Assembly (NCBI GenBank): GCA_035610365.1
Contig: CM069435.1
Span: 66,151,389-66,215,388, forward strand
Origin: Aquatica leii
Taxonomy: Eukaryota; Arthropoda; Insecta; Coleoptera; Lampyridae
DNA length: 64,000 nucleotides
Direction: 5' to 3'
The position numbers were made by a program, and so were the translations under genes. Below, in pieces: positions 31,536 through 43,212 of this stretch; within the stretch, counting starts at the first letter, position 1, and each line of letters opens with the position of its first letter. The notes below the pieces were generated by a model. The model ran no database searches. It saw only the letters and a list, made by a program, of their open reading frames with translations, and was not told the origin of the DNA.

Positions 31536-31539
31536 ATGT

Positions 31540-31790
31540 TTTCTTCCATCTGTTTCTTTATCTCTCTTATTAATTCCTTTAGTTTCTTCATTTCTTTCTG
31601 TTAATGAGCTATTTCCTTCGTTGTTCTCCGTTACCTTTTTAATGTCCAGTAATCTTATTGTTTTTTCCCTTTTTCAAATATTTGTTGTCTGCCTTTCACT
31701 CTCTTTCTTTTATTTATTCTTTTCTCTTTTTTATTCCTTCGTACTTCTTTTCTTTTTTTTTGTGTTTAAAACGTCCCACAAAAATAATGA
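31540..31790 (-). pseudogene. LINE fragment, 5' half beyond the LTR insertion
   Basis: The minus strand continues the K/E-rich coiled-coil coding seen at 23816-24507 (ERNEETKGINKRDKETDG in one frame, MKKLKELIREIKKQMEEN in another). The shared ATGT duplication shows both parts were one piece before the LTR element inserted. Confidence 0.5.
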
Positions 31791-31799
31791 CCCGTATAA

Positions 31800-33715
31800 A
31801 GTCTGAATTATTTTAATTCTAAATATTCAATGATTTTTTTTGATACATCACTATCATCAATTAGAGAAAATCAGTTTGTATTTACATTTCTATAAAACAT
31901 ACAAAGCTAAAAACTACAGCTATCATCTGTTATAGTATCGTTGTAAAATTTTTGTCACAATAATACATTTCGTCCATATTTTCTACTGTAATAATTTTAA
32001 CTTGCAACAAAAATTTTTTAATTTTTTCTTTACTTAAAACTTTATTTTTTTCAAATTTAACGCTCATTCTTCTTTTTCAAAAATGTTTTTTCTTTGATAT
32101 CTGAAGAAAAAAATAAACATATTGTAGGTATATTATTTTTGTATTATTTTGAACATTTTTGCCTTTGTTTTTAAAATAGCCTTAGAAAATAAAAAATTTT
32201 GACCATAAAAAAATCTTACACACAATTGATTGATTGATTGATAAGCCACCAGAACTTCCGTTACCCAAATGACAATTTTTGCCAATCTTTAAATTCAGTG
32301 TATTCACGTTTATATATCATTTATATATAATATGTTGTAAAGTTTCTAGCGTATTTAAAAAAAAAAGTGATTTATAAATATTTAACATAGGTATGTATTT
32401 TTAATTTGTATATCATTTAAGTAAATGTCTATGTTTCTAATTACATTTTTAATAAAAATTTTAACACGAGTTTAAAATAAACAGAATAAAAACACAAATG
32501 GTAAATATTGCTAACAATTGCAAACTCCAAAAAAAACATAATTATTGAACTAAAATTTGGTAAAAAACATGTTTCTTTATCACTTTTTTTCTAGGTTTAC
32601 TTTGAAACAAAAAAATCTACTAAAACATCAAACTTAAAGTTATGAAACTAGAGGTCAACTAATAAGACATAAATCCTAAAAGTTGTTGTAAATTGATTCT
32701 TGGAAAATTGCGATTGATCACTACAAAAAATGTCATCAAAAACATCACTTTCCAAGCATGTTATATATAACAAAAAAGTTTTACGCATCTACAAATTATT
32801 ACTTAACGTTGATATATCGTTGATAAATAAATATTGACGCATTAAGTTAATACATTTTTTTAAAAGTTGTATTAAAAGTACAAAAACTTTTAAAACAAAC
32901 AGTGCATACAAATGAAAACAAAACTATTGGTAACCTTTATTGTACCATTTGATTGTTCCAAATAAACTGCATTCATTAATGCAAATTTAATAAACAACAA
33001 ATAAATATGAATTAATTCTATTTATAATTTTAAATTAAAATAAATTTGTATTGTTGCTTTAAACATTTTTTTTGTAAATATCTAGAAAAGTTTTGTTTTT
33101 GGAGTGTTCTTGTACAATTTATGGTCAGTTTTATTTTTAATTTAGAAAAATAATAATATTTTAAACAGTAATTTAAACAATCATTCTATTAATGTTTTCT
33201 TAAATATGTTGTTTATAGTACAAATTTGCGGACATAAAACAGCAATTGACTTGAATTGAACTATACACCTCAAAGGTATTTAAGTATCTTAGTAGTATTT
33301 AAAGTAAATAAACTTATTTTAAACCTATCTTACACATCTAAAATATGTTTCCTAATTCCTAACTGTAAGTAGCTATAAAGGCGGAGAACGTTCTGAGTTG
33401 ATTTTACACCCGCGTAATTTAAAATGATTTTGAATAAAACAGCGGGATAAAACCACAACATAAAAGACAATGGGGGTAAAGCAACGTCATGGAGATTTTT
33501 GGAATATTTTCTTTATTATTGAACGTTTTTCAGCAATTTTATCTATTGTCAATTAATATTTACAAAACGCAATTTCGGCAAGTTTGCTCCTAACTTGTAG
33601 TAAGATTTATTATCAAAAAATTGTAACTTTTGCAGTTTTTGTTTAGTCGCTGTAGAAGAAATAATTAGTTTGTACATTAACCCTGTGTTTTGATGTGTAT
33701 TTATAATGGCGAGTT
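31800..33715. other. AT-rich stretch without recognised gene
   Basis: There are very frequent stops in all frames. A (GATT)n-type short run lies near 32227-32242. Nothing else is supportable. Confidence 0.6.
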
Positions 33716-33723
33716 GAAGCTAT

Positions 33724-34640
33724 TGATGAATGACCAAATAGATGATGTAGATATAAAATTTTAAGAGACTGGCTGTGAACCAAAAATTACAGAAAAAATA
33801 GATGACATAACAGTATACAACCATTCAACAGATGTAAATAATTTTGTGGTTTAACGTGAATAGGAGGTTAATTTTACACCTCCAAAAATGGCATAAAACG
33901 GAACAAATATTCTTTCATACTAAAGGGTCACGACACTAAAAACATAATGATTTAAATTATTTCTAACCGATGAGATAATAGAGGTCAACACACAAATAAA
34001 AAGCAGAACAAGTAATACGCTTACTTTTTTAGTACCTAAATATTTTTGTTTTCGTTTTTTAGATATTTAAGTATTTGTATGAAAAAAATCTAAATAAAAA
34101 ACAACGTACTTGGAAACCAACTGATGCTGTAAAAACGTTAGGGGCTACAAAAGAAGTAACTATAATGTCGTGTGGCTCATAAAAAGTTCTGATCCTTCAA
34201 TTTTTGCTCTCGTTTTCAATTCCTAACAGTGTTTTTCCGATTTGACGATGCACGAACGAGAAGCGTCAGAAAACCAACTGATAAGCTAGCACCAATAAGA
34301 AACTTATTTGAGTTTTTTAGAAAAAACTTTCAAACATATCATAATTCCAAGAATTATATTACAGTAGACAGACAACTAGTTTCGTGTAGAGGTCGTTGTT
34401 TATTTCGGGTCTACATGAAAAGCAAACCGGATATACTTAGATAAAGCAAACATTCTAGAAATAAATCAGGATGAAAAAGTTGTTCTCGATCTCGTTGGCA
34501 GCATAAGACTTGAATATGGTATTACTAATGCATTTTTACAAGTTTTTAATTAGCAAATAAGTTGCTAGAAAAAATTGACGTTTTCTGGCACGTTGTGCAA
34601 AAATAATATATTTATATATTTCTGAAGAAATTTTGCTGAA
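33724..34640 (+). pseudogene. piggyBac transposase relic
   Basis: The clearest part is 34229-34440: RFDDARTRSVRKPTDKLAPI, then ITVDRQLVSCRGRCLFRVYM and SKPD. This is the DDE_Tnp_1_7 core of piggyBac, and the first catalytic Asp is the D of TVDRQL (34367-34369). KVVLDLVGS follows near 34480 and LLEKIDVFWHVVQK near 34565, which match the next conserved blocks in order. The second and third Asp blocks are lost. Upstream, an acidic stretch MNDQIDDVDIKF (33727 on) may be the N-terminus. Multiple stops and internal loss make it a dead fragment, and no TTAA-flanked ends were identified. Confidence 0.7.
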
Positions 34641-35476
34641 AGTATATAGAGCAATTTTTCCAGTATATTTGGTTTTACACATCGTAGAGTCGTATATTAC
34701 ACGCCTAGTAAAAGAAGGACATAATGATGTTTAAAATTAGATACCTATTCATAAACCGTGTTCTCTTACAGAAATGTAATTTTGATTCTTGTTTTAAGGT
34801 ATGTAATTAGTAAAACAGAACTATCAAATAAAACAATAATCAATTTTATTGTGAGGTACAAACGTACTTTTTGGTATACATATTTTAAACCTAAAGAGTA
34901 TTGATAATTCACGTTGATGCATTACGAACTAACGTAAATAGCTGAATGCTGCACGTGAGTGAGTTATCTTATGATAACCCTCGTGGTCTTAAATTCGTGA
35001 TGTTGTCAACATCATTTCTTAGATTAGTCATAAAATTGCAATGACTAAAAACACTGTAGGTGACTCTCGTTAAAAATCCATTGCGGTATTAAAACTACGG
35101 TGAAATGGAAGCACAGTTAACAGAGGTTCTACTTTATTTATACCGTGAGATTGTTTTATTATGAATAAAATATTGCGTTTGTTATACGCAATACATTTAA
35201 CCAAATCGATATACTTTTTTTAACATACTTAAATACATTATTATCAGAGTTTATATTAATTACTAAAATTTGGATTATCTACATATGTTTACATAACGAT
35301 CCGCAATAATAACTGAATTTAGCACCACGATGATGAAACATCAATATTTCAAAACTTATAATTATCGCTTTGTAAAAATAAAAAGTTTTTTGAACTTAAA
35401 ATTTAGGTATCTTGTAGATTACATTATATGGAAGATTACATTTTAATTTAGACACTTTACTAATCAGTACAAAACA
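34641..35476. other. AT-rich stretch without recognised gene
   Basis: I see no coding frame or repeat structure I can support here. Confidence 0.55.
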
Positions 35477-35477
35477 C

Positions 35478-36388
35478 AGGGTGTTCCGTCATGTAGAGAA
35501 ACCCAAAATATGATAATTAAACGCAACTTATTTTTATACTAAGTTGTACTCATAAAAAATTATATGCTTTCAAAGTGAAGTCTCAAATTTGTAAACAAAT
35601 AAATATCTCCGTAATATTTGAACTTAAAAAAACTAAATTTGGTTCGCGTTCTGAATGCAACAAGAGCATTAATCGACAGTAAACAGAATGCAACTGAAAC
35701 ATTTTAAGCGGTTGATAAAAAATGATGCACCTTTCAAATGTGACAGAATATTTTAACTTGATGGCGAACTTGAAAAATAATTCTTTTACTTTATAAAGAA
35801 TTTAATTCTATAACTTTTCTTATTCTTGTTGTTTTTTAAAAAAAGTTGTCATTTAAAAAAAAACGAAACCAAAAAGGCGTATTTTAGCATTGTTATTCAA
35901 AATAACTGTCAACTGTATTTTGAAGTTACTTTTTTTGTTTTGACGTCTTTAGTTGTTTATAAATTAAATAATGGAAAACTTGAGTATTGAACAACATGTT
36001 AAAGTTATTGAAGTCTATTACGAAAAGAGGCGTTCAAACAAATGTGCATTTCGGGCTCTTCGTGATTTTTTCGGCCGCGTAATCGACCAACCGAGAGTGC
36101 TATTGGCAAAATTGTTAAGAATTTCCAAGAAATTGAGTACGTGTTCGTACAAGACGCTTACTTGAAAACATTGTTGCCGTGAAGGAAAATGTAACCGAGA
36201 GCTCAAACACTTCTATTTCACATTAGCGCCATCTGAAGAATAAAGTCTATGCCAATAAGACAACCACCAGCAACTCAAAAACGAGATTCTACGGCACATT
36301 AGATGTTATAAAAAACTTTGATAAACAGATTAATGTTTGCCGCCGGAGCTATGGTGAAGATTTGGTAAACATTATCTTATACACTTAA
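35478..36388 (+). mobile_element. mariner-like deletion derivative
   Basis: CAGGGTGTTCCGTCA at 35478 resembles the termini of many insect mariner-like and MITE elements. A leader of about 490 bp leads to a transposase relic that keeps only its two ends. I did not find the matching right terminus, so the 3' limit given is the stop codon. Confidence 0.45.
35971..36388 (+). pseudogene. mariner-like transposase with N- and C-termini only
   Basis: MENLSIEQHVKVIEVYYEKR is the start of a helix-turn-helix domain common in insect mariner-like transposases. After a frameshift near 36075 it continues NRPTESAIGKIVKNFQE and RRLLENIVAVKENV. A stop at 36225 is followed directly by KNKVYANKTTT and, after further open codons, INVCRRSYGEDLVNIILYT and TAA at 36386-36388. 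That pattern is the usual C-terminal end of these proteins. The entire catalytic domain (about 200 residues) is gone, so two termini are joined by an internal deletion. Confidence 0.62.
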
Positions 36389-36917
36389 TTGTAATGAATA
36401 AATTAACTCATTAAAAAAATCTCAAGTTTTACAAATTAAAAAGAAAATATGAAAATTTCACTTAAAGAAATGGTAGTTTCAATACCATTATTTTAAAGTA
36501 AAACCTGTTTTATTTTTTATAATAAACACTTGTTTTTTGAAAAGATAAAGTTAATTACCCCTATAGATCTAAGAAACTTCAAAAATCTTTACCGTAAAAT
36601 TAGTTCAAATATAAGAAATGTTGCAATAAAAAGAAATTGTTAACGGAATAAATGTGTTGTATCTTAACAATCTTGTTACTTAAAAAAATAATACAGTAAG
36701 AGAAGACATGGAGTCGATTACAGAGATAAAAATAACATTGTAAGTGTTTTTGTTTTTAATTATTAAAAATGTAATTTTTTTAATGTATAAACGAACAAGT
36801 CTTGTAACACATTCACACCATAATAATTGATTGTTTTTGTAATATTATTTTTTAGTTATTTATTATAACGTAAGTACAAAGTGTTTCTTAATCAAGTGCT
36901 TTGATTTATTCTAGTTA
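36389..36917. other. AT-rich stretch without recognised gene
   Basis: I see no coding frame or repeat here that I can support. Confidence 0.55.
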
Positions 36918-36925
36918 CCTTGAAC

Positions 36926-39154
36926 CAGGCCCGCGCCTACCACTTTTGGCGCTTTTGTGCAAATTTAAAATAGCGCACCGAATTTGTATTACATGTGAGT
37001 ACAGATACGGGTTAAGTTAGGTATTATTATCCACTATTACAAATTAATTTTAAAAGGAATTTTCATGAATTTATTTTCATTTTTATATTTTACAAGTACA
37101 AGCCATAAGCCATACAAGTATTTTTTCATTGAGGTACATAACATAATTATAAACTTATAGAAAAAAGAAATATATTCTATCAGTATTACAACTCAAAATT
37201 TTTGTATTTTAGTTTCAAATGTAATTAATATACGATACAAAAGCACAAGAAATAAAAAAAAAATATTTAGAACATTAAAAATACTCGTTTATATATCACA
37301 GGACGAAACTGATCGACAAATAAAAACAAAACAATATATTATTTTAATAATGCAACATGTCACTTTTTAAAGGTTAATATCCAGGTATTAGGTATTTTAG
37401 CTAAGTGAATTGAGCTTTCCGTGCTTTAATTTTTGCAAATTGTTTAATTAAATCTTCGGTGTCTAATTCTTTTAGCTGGTCCGTTTCTATTGAAATGATA
37501 GCAAGATTACTTAGTCGGTTTTGCCCCATGATCGATCTTAAATATTTTTTTATTTTGAGTTTTGAAAAAGATCGTTCTGCGGTAGCAACAGAAACCGGCA
37601 TTGTTAATAAAATACGAAGTGTTATGCTCATATTAGGAAAAGAATTCACTAAGTTGTTAATTGTTATATAATTTAAAGTTTCTTCTGGAGACGTAATAAC
37701 TTTTTCATCAAAATTTTGTAAATATTGCAATTCTTTAACAAGTTCCATTGCAGTTATATCTCGTTCATTTCGAGTTTTGTCGTTTAATATATTTTCAATT
37801 TTTTGGCATACTTAATTCTAATTGTTCGTTTTCAGAATAATTTTTAAAGCTATCAATATTCCATAAAAACGCGAAATTATTGGAGTAATTGGAATCTCTC
37901 ATCCAATGATGTTATGATTACATCCAGAGTATTAAAAAAACAATAAACTTTGAACTTTAAAGTTTCGTCGTGGATCGGTTCATCGTCACATTTATAATCA
38001 AAATGTTTTTTTTAATTTTTTGCGATCTTAGACCTTTTTGTTTTTCGAATTTAGTTTCTGTGTTTAAGCTGGATGCCTATTCTTTAGCATCAATCAATAA
38101 ATTATTAAAACCTTTATCGGAGCGATAAGCTTTCAAAAAATTATTCAAATTATTTAAATGATTACACTGAGCAACATCAAAGTTCGGTTTTTGAATAATT
38201 TTACTAACAATGTTAACTTTACTTAAAATATTATACCACTATATAAGAATGCAAATGAACTCAAACTTTTGCAATTTTTTGGCCAAGAATGCAGCCAAAT
38301 TTTTCAAAGAGTCCTTATTTTAAACTGAACATCATAAACCTCCCCAAGTTGATGACCTTGAAGGAGTTATTGCATATATTCTACTAGACTATCGACTATC
38401 CGAGAAAAGTTTTAAAGTTAAATTTATTAGATTAGATAAAATAGATTTCAGAATTGACCAGCGTTTAGTAGAAGCTGAAAAAAATAGAAACAGTTCTTGA
38501 ACTAAAAAAAAAAATTGATGGCCAAAGTATTCGATTTTGCAGCATCATTGACGACTAAATTTATGATTGCAACAAGGAACAAAGAAAGCTCACGGATTGA
38601 AATCTAAAGTTTTTTTTGTAGACCATTATGCCTTCCACGCATATTTGCTCCATTGTCGTAACCTTGACCAAGCAAATCGTTGATACTTAACCCTTCTTTT
38701 TCTAACGCCGACAAAAGAAATTTTTTCAAGCCTTTACCCGACACATCATCTATGGGACAAAATAATAAAAATGTTCTTCTATACTAATTCTCGTGCTCTT
38801 TAAATTTACAAATCTCCGACTCCAAACTATCTCTCGGATAAATATCCTTTTTGTTTTGATAATAGCAGGGCCATGTTCTACTAATTCTTGAATATTATTA
38901 GGACCTAATTTCTTTGGCCATAGTGCAGCATCTTTCGAAAGTTGACTCATATTTTCCGTTGTGGTAATTTTTGAAGATGTTGATTTCTTATTATCAGTGG
39001 AACTTGAAGATGTTGAAGGATTGCTTTCTAGAAGATCAGTTTCTTGTCTGTTGCTGATTGTTTCAAGTACAGGTTAAGAATATTGGGATTTAGCTGTATT
39101 ATTGTTATTTGTCGTGCACCAAACGACTTTGCCCTTATGTACGGCGCGGGACTG
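36926..39154 (-). mobile_element. hAT-2: second hAT element, minus orientation
   Basis: The left end is CAGGCCCGCGCCTACC. The right end, read inward, is CAGTCCCGCGCCGTAC. The flanks are CCTTGAAC (36918-36925) and CCTTGAGT (39155-39162), a target duplication with two changes. The 2.2-kb copy holds a heavily mutated ZMYM1-type hAT transposase in the minus direction. It is distinct from hAT-1 and older, judged by the number of stops and the decayed duplication. Confidence 0.82.
37401..39075 (-). pseudogene. hAT transposase relic (ZMYM1-type)
   Basis: Read leftward, it begins with a Ser/Thr-rich N-terminus and SKDAALWPKKLGPNNIQELV, the usual start of this family. Most of the TTF finger and the first catalytic block are deleted. 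Next come GQGYDNGANMRGRHNGLQ (second catalytic Asp, near 38655), NHK/VVNDAAK near 38550 and FFSASTKRW near 38470. KVNIVSKIIQKPNFDVAQ lies near 38200 and KFEKQKGLRSQKIKK near 38030. The C-terminal dimerisation domain is an open frame (37748-37401) with LTMPVSVATAERSFSKLK. There are many frameshifts in the middle. Confidence 0.75.
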
Positions 39155-39329
39155 CCTTGAGTTTAGTTTTTGTAAAGTATATTTAAATTTAATTACAAGA
39201 AAGTTACAACTAAATCTCAACGTTTACCAACACAACCTAAAATATTTGATTCACAAACCTTTTTTTTTGTTTGCACTAAATAATTCACCGACCGTTTTTG
39301 AGAAAAGCGATGGTGGGACAATCAGTTTA

Positions 39330-39905
39330 AGTATCTTTCTGTGCGAGTAGACTTTGGATAAACTAAGTGTGGTAAAAAACCACCTCTATTTCGTGTATCT
39401 AAAAAGTTTAAAAATGGTAACAAAGAGTCCGTTTCCAACTCCATTATGAAATAAGTAGTTTGATGAGTAGAGTTTAAATGACATAAAAATTTGTTAAGCG
39501 CGAAAAAGCCAAATAACAAAAATGTCATCAACGTATCTATACCAGCATTTGAATTTCAGATGAAATATAGATACAGCTTTCTTCTCAATTGTTTTCATGA
39601 ATACATTAGTAACAATAGGTGACAGCGGCTTTGTAAGTGAAGTTTTCCGCGAAAAGTAAAAACTAATTTTTTGCTTTCATAACCCGTTTTTGCGTACTTG
39701 TCAACATAAACGTCAAATTAATTTTGAGAAATTTTTGGGGCTTTGTAGTATCTATTCAAGCAATAAAATGTTGTATTAAACTCGTTCCTGTCTACATTAG
39801 GCGGTTTTTTTTCGTGAACACCAAAACTAACTAGAATGTCAGTGTGTCGTACACGAAAATTATGCAACTTTTGAACAAAATCTTTAAAGTTGAGTATCAA
39901 TGATG
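39330..39905 (-). pseudogene. Penelope-like reverse transcriptase fragment (copy C)
   Basis: Read leftward, FKDFVQKLHNFRVRHTDILV leads to VSFGVH and then PLSPIVTNVFMKTIEKKAV. It continues KFKCWYRYVDDIFVIW (YVDD at 39535-39524), FLCHLNSTHQTTYFIMELE and LLPFLNFLDTRNRGG. These are consecutive RT blocks of Penelope-like elements in the right order. YVDD is present, but frame changes near 39600 and 39480 break it. The GIY-YIG part is absent. Its protein text differs clearly from the element at 52430-53715, so it is another family or a much older copy. Confidence 0.7.
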
Positions 39906-42506
39906 CCTAAAAACGACGTTGCAGACTGTTTTAAGTTTTATACCAAACACAACAAAACAACAACTAACTAAATCCGATAAAGAAAAAGAAGGAAGTAACT
40001 GACAAAGAAAAGAAAAAGAAGCATAGTTGCAATAAACACCAAAGAAAAAAGTTGGCAAAAAAGCAACAAACTAGAAGTTAGAAAAAAGCAAAAACAGACA
40101 ATCGGCTTAAATGCGAACCTCAAAAAATACAAGAAAAATAAAGAGCAAGGAAGTAATTTACGGATCAAAAATAAAATAAAGTGTAAGAAAGACAGACAAA
40201 GAGATAGGCGGAGAAAGATAAGACAAGATGTAAGTGCATGTGTCTTCTCCGTAGAAGAAACGAAATCAGCGTTGCCATAACAAAATGGATAAATTAACTT
40301 AAAGAAGTATTTAACAATAAATATAATAAATTATTGGAAACCTTTTGCGGTAAATATTTAATATATTTGGAGTCATATTACCCTAAATTTGTTAGAAACA
40401 TGCATATAGTAAACGTCATATTGCTTTTAAGACACGGTCTTTTACCATCGTTAAGTAGCTAACAGTTGTTGAAGAAAAAAAGTTAAATATCTATATTTTT
40501 AATAATTAATTTTATGTGTTTTATTAAACTTGACCTTACAAGTACGAAGTACATTTATAATTAAGATTACGCGTATTAATTTTTTTCTTTCTTTTTTTTA
40601 TCATACTTATGACAGCCTATAATTTAGCCAGATTAGTCACTTTAGAAAGTTGACACAGCGTATGCTTGTGGACTTAATAATTTACAAATCAAAATCATCA
40701 GAACTTTACAAATTAACCTCAATATATGCCTGCATTGAGCGTGATACACATGATAAGGTAAAAAGTGGTAACAATGTTAATAAATTTCTGGTGTAAATTT
40801 GGCTTTTATATATAAAATTAAGTTTTACCTTAATTTTTAACATAAATTTAATGTACTGAAAGCTGCTTGTAAGATAAAAAAAAAACTTCTTTAACATTAC
40901 TGATCTCTTAGAACTAGTCCTTCAAATAGTGTAAAACGCACAATCTGTTTTAATATTCATGACTTAGTCTTGGTTTGGTCAAAACTGTATTACATTATCA
41001 AACCTTAAAATTTGAATGTGATCAAAACTAACAAAAACACATTCCCTGTAAGACTGCATCAATTACAGCAAGAGTAAACTTCAAGATTCTTGATTTGTAC
41101 CTAAAAAAATCTTTCAAACATAATGTTCTAAGTACTGATTTTAATGATAATAAATTAAATAACAATTCAAACAAAATTTTGTTTATACTGATTTATTTAA
41201 ACTCCATCCATGCAATAGAAAAAAATACATTAAATTGTTGTCCAATTTAAAACGTATTTTATACAAAATCAATTTTTGAAAATTACTGAAAGCTTAAAGT
41301 TCATTAAAAAAAATGAAATCGTTAAATTCTTAGCAACACTTCGATTTTCTAAAATAAATAATTAGAGAACATTTGATAGCGATTCGATTATTCAAAATAA
41401 GACTATCCAAAACGTTTAACACTTTTGCAAAAGCTGTTTTTAGATACAGATAACGTACAAAGTTTATCAAATTAGCAAACTGCGATATAACTATAAAATT
41501 TTGTTTTGTTATATTTTCGTATAAATACGTAATAGTAATTATCACAAAATGTGAAAATAGAATAAAATTTAAATTGTGGAAGGCCAATACTAAGAACAAG
41601 ACTACACGGAAACTTATAATGCACGTACTTATCGTTTGAATCATTTTAAATTTAGAGTAATCGTTGCAGATACATTTCTATTAAAACTCATTAAATTATT
41701 TTTTTAAATGTGAATATAAGAAGTTAAAAAAATCAGTATTGGTGCCTGTATTTAACATTGACCATTCGCAATACTTTTATTAATATTTAACTACATTGCT
41801 TATATTTTTAAACCAGTAATAAATAAAACGTGTTTAAAACATTTTTACTTTGGAATAGGTTGAGTATTTGTAAACTTTGATTTGAGCGCGAATATTTCAG
41901 TTTTGATTTGATCATTGTATCAGTTTACTTAATTTGCTTAAAACATCTTAGCCTTTAACTTGCTGAAGGTTACACAATATAACATACATTAATACTATAA
42001 AAGTTACATACACAGTCTTATATGTTGTGGTTTCGGCCGACGGTATACTAAAAACTTTTAAATTTGAATTACGCGGGTATAAAACTAGCTTAACGTTTCC
42101 ACCTCTATGGCAATCTACAAATTATAATCTTCACATAGTAAATTTACACTATGAGATGGATCTGACATCCTATTTCGTTTGTATTAATTACGCTCGCAGC
42201 AGAAATTTGAGGTTCGACGACAAATGGCCTCATTTTAATGGTATGGTATTTTCTATTAGAAGCTTTAAAGCAAATAAATCATTGTGATCGTACCATTTTT
42301 TTGTGCAAAAGGATCATGAAGATGTATATGTGATTATGTCGGTTTCAAAGCGGTCATTTTGGTTGAAGACTATTGTACGTTTTACACACAACTACAGAAC
42401 AGCTACAAAGTTTAATTAAAAATAAAATAATATAAAAACACAAAAAACCACAATATTAGCGCATTAAATTAAAACTATTCTGTTTATATGCGCATTGTCA
42501 ATCCTG
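39906..42506. other. AT-rich stretch without recognised gene
   Basis: 39970-40250 is A-rich on the plus strand (AAGAAAAAGAAG runs). An 86-codon frame at 42027-42287 shows no known motif and I do not call it. No other structure was found. Confidence 0.5.
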
Positions 42507-42507
42507 T

Positions 42508-42802
42508 AAGTTTAAAAGTTCGGAGAAACCTAATGGTCCTGGATCGTCATTATTTAACAATACGTTTTTATAGTTTTTGTTTATGTTGGATCACATTAAA
42601 TATAGAAGAGTAGATAAATCTAGCGTTGCCAGCCATATGCTCAAAAAAAGACATCAAGTAAACGATATCTATTTAATCAAACAAGTTAATACGAGAAACG
42701 AGTTTGATGCATATCAAAACCTAGAAATTATAAGACATAAAAAAGTATTGTTGAATAATGACGATCGAGAACCATTAGGTTTCATCGAACTTGTAAACCT
42801 AT
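42508..42802. repeat. inverted repeat formed by the PLE coding end
   Basis: The segment 42508-42572 is an inverse near-copy of 42735-42802. ACCTAATGGTCCTGGATCGT on the left answers ACGATCGAGAACCATTAGGT on the right, with similarity extending outward through AACTT.TAAAC. The loop is about 165 nt. Confidence 0.75.
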
Positions 42803-42804
42803 AA
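42577..42804 (+). pseudogene. C-terminal fragment of a GIY-YIG/Penelope-like protein (copy D)
   Basis: KSSVASHMLKKRHQVNDIYL, then EFDAYQNLEIIRHKKVLLNN, follows the pattern after the GIY-YIG domain of Penelope-like proteins: S..A.H....H, a gap, then a L..LE..I.KH segment. Only this tail survives in a 75-codon frame. The assignment rests on a short motif and could be wrong. Confidence 0.5.
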
Positions 42805-43212
42805 AAAAAATTCACAAAATGAAATAGAAAACTTGTTACCATCTAAATCTAAACAAAAAAAAATATCATTTTTGAGTATGTAATGATAATGATAATGCCC
42901 TTGTTGTTATGTATATGTTTACGTATCTTGTATTCTAGGCAAATAGGCACAGATACTGTAAAGTAAATACTGTGTCACTAATGATACAAAGTTTTATATT
43001 TTAATGTACACAATATTTTTAATATTCCATGATTCACAGATTGAGTCAATATTGGTCCAACATAGTTTTGTTAATATAGGGTAAAGAACCGCTAAAATAT
43101 AGAACAAGTTTGAATTTGTAATATGATACCAACTTGTAAGTAAAATTATTGGTGAGCTAGTATTAATATTAGCAATAGTCATTTTAATTTAAACTGATAT
43201 AGTGCATATTAA

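Noticed and set aside
39968-40168. 66-codon minus-strand frame
   Set aside because: Phe/Leu-rich translation of an A-rich plus strand, with no motif.
42027-42287. 86-codon frame as a gene
   Set aside because: There is no motif, no splice context and no neighbouring coding evidence.
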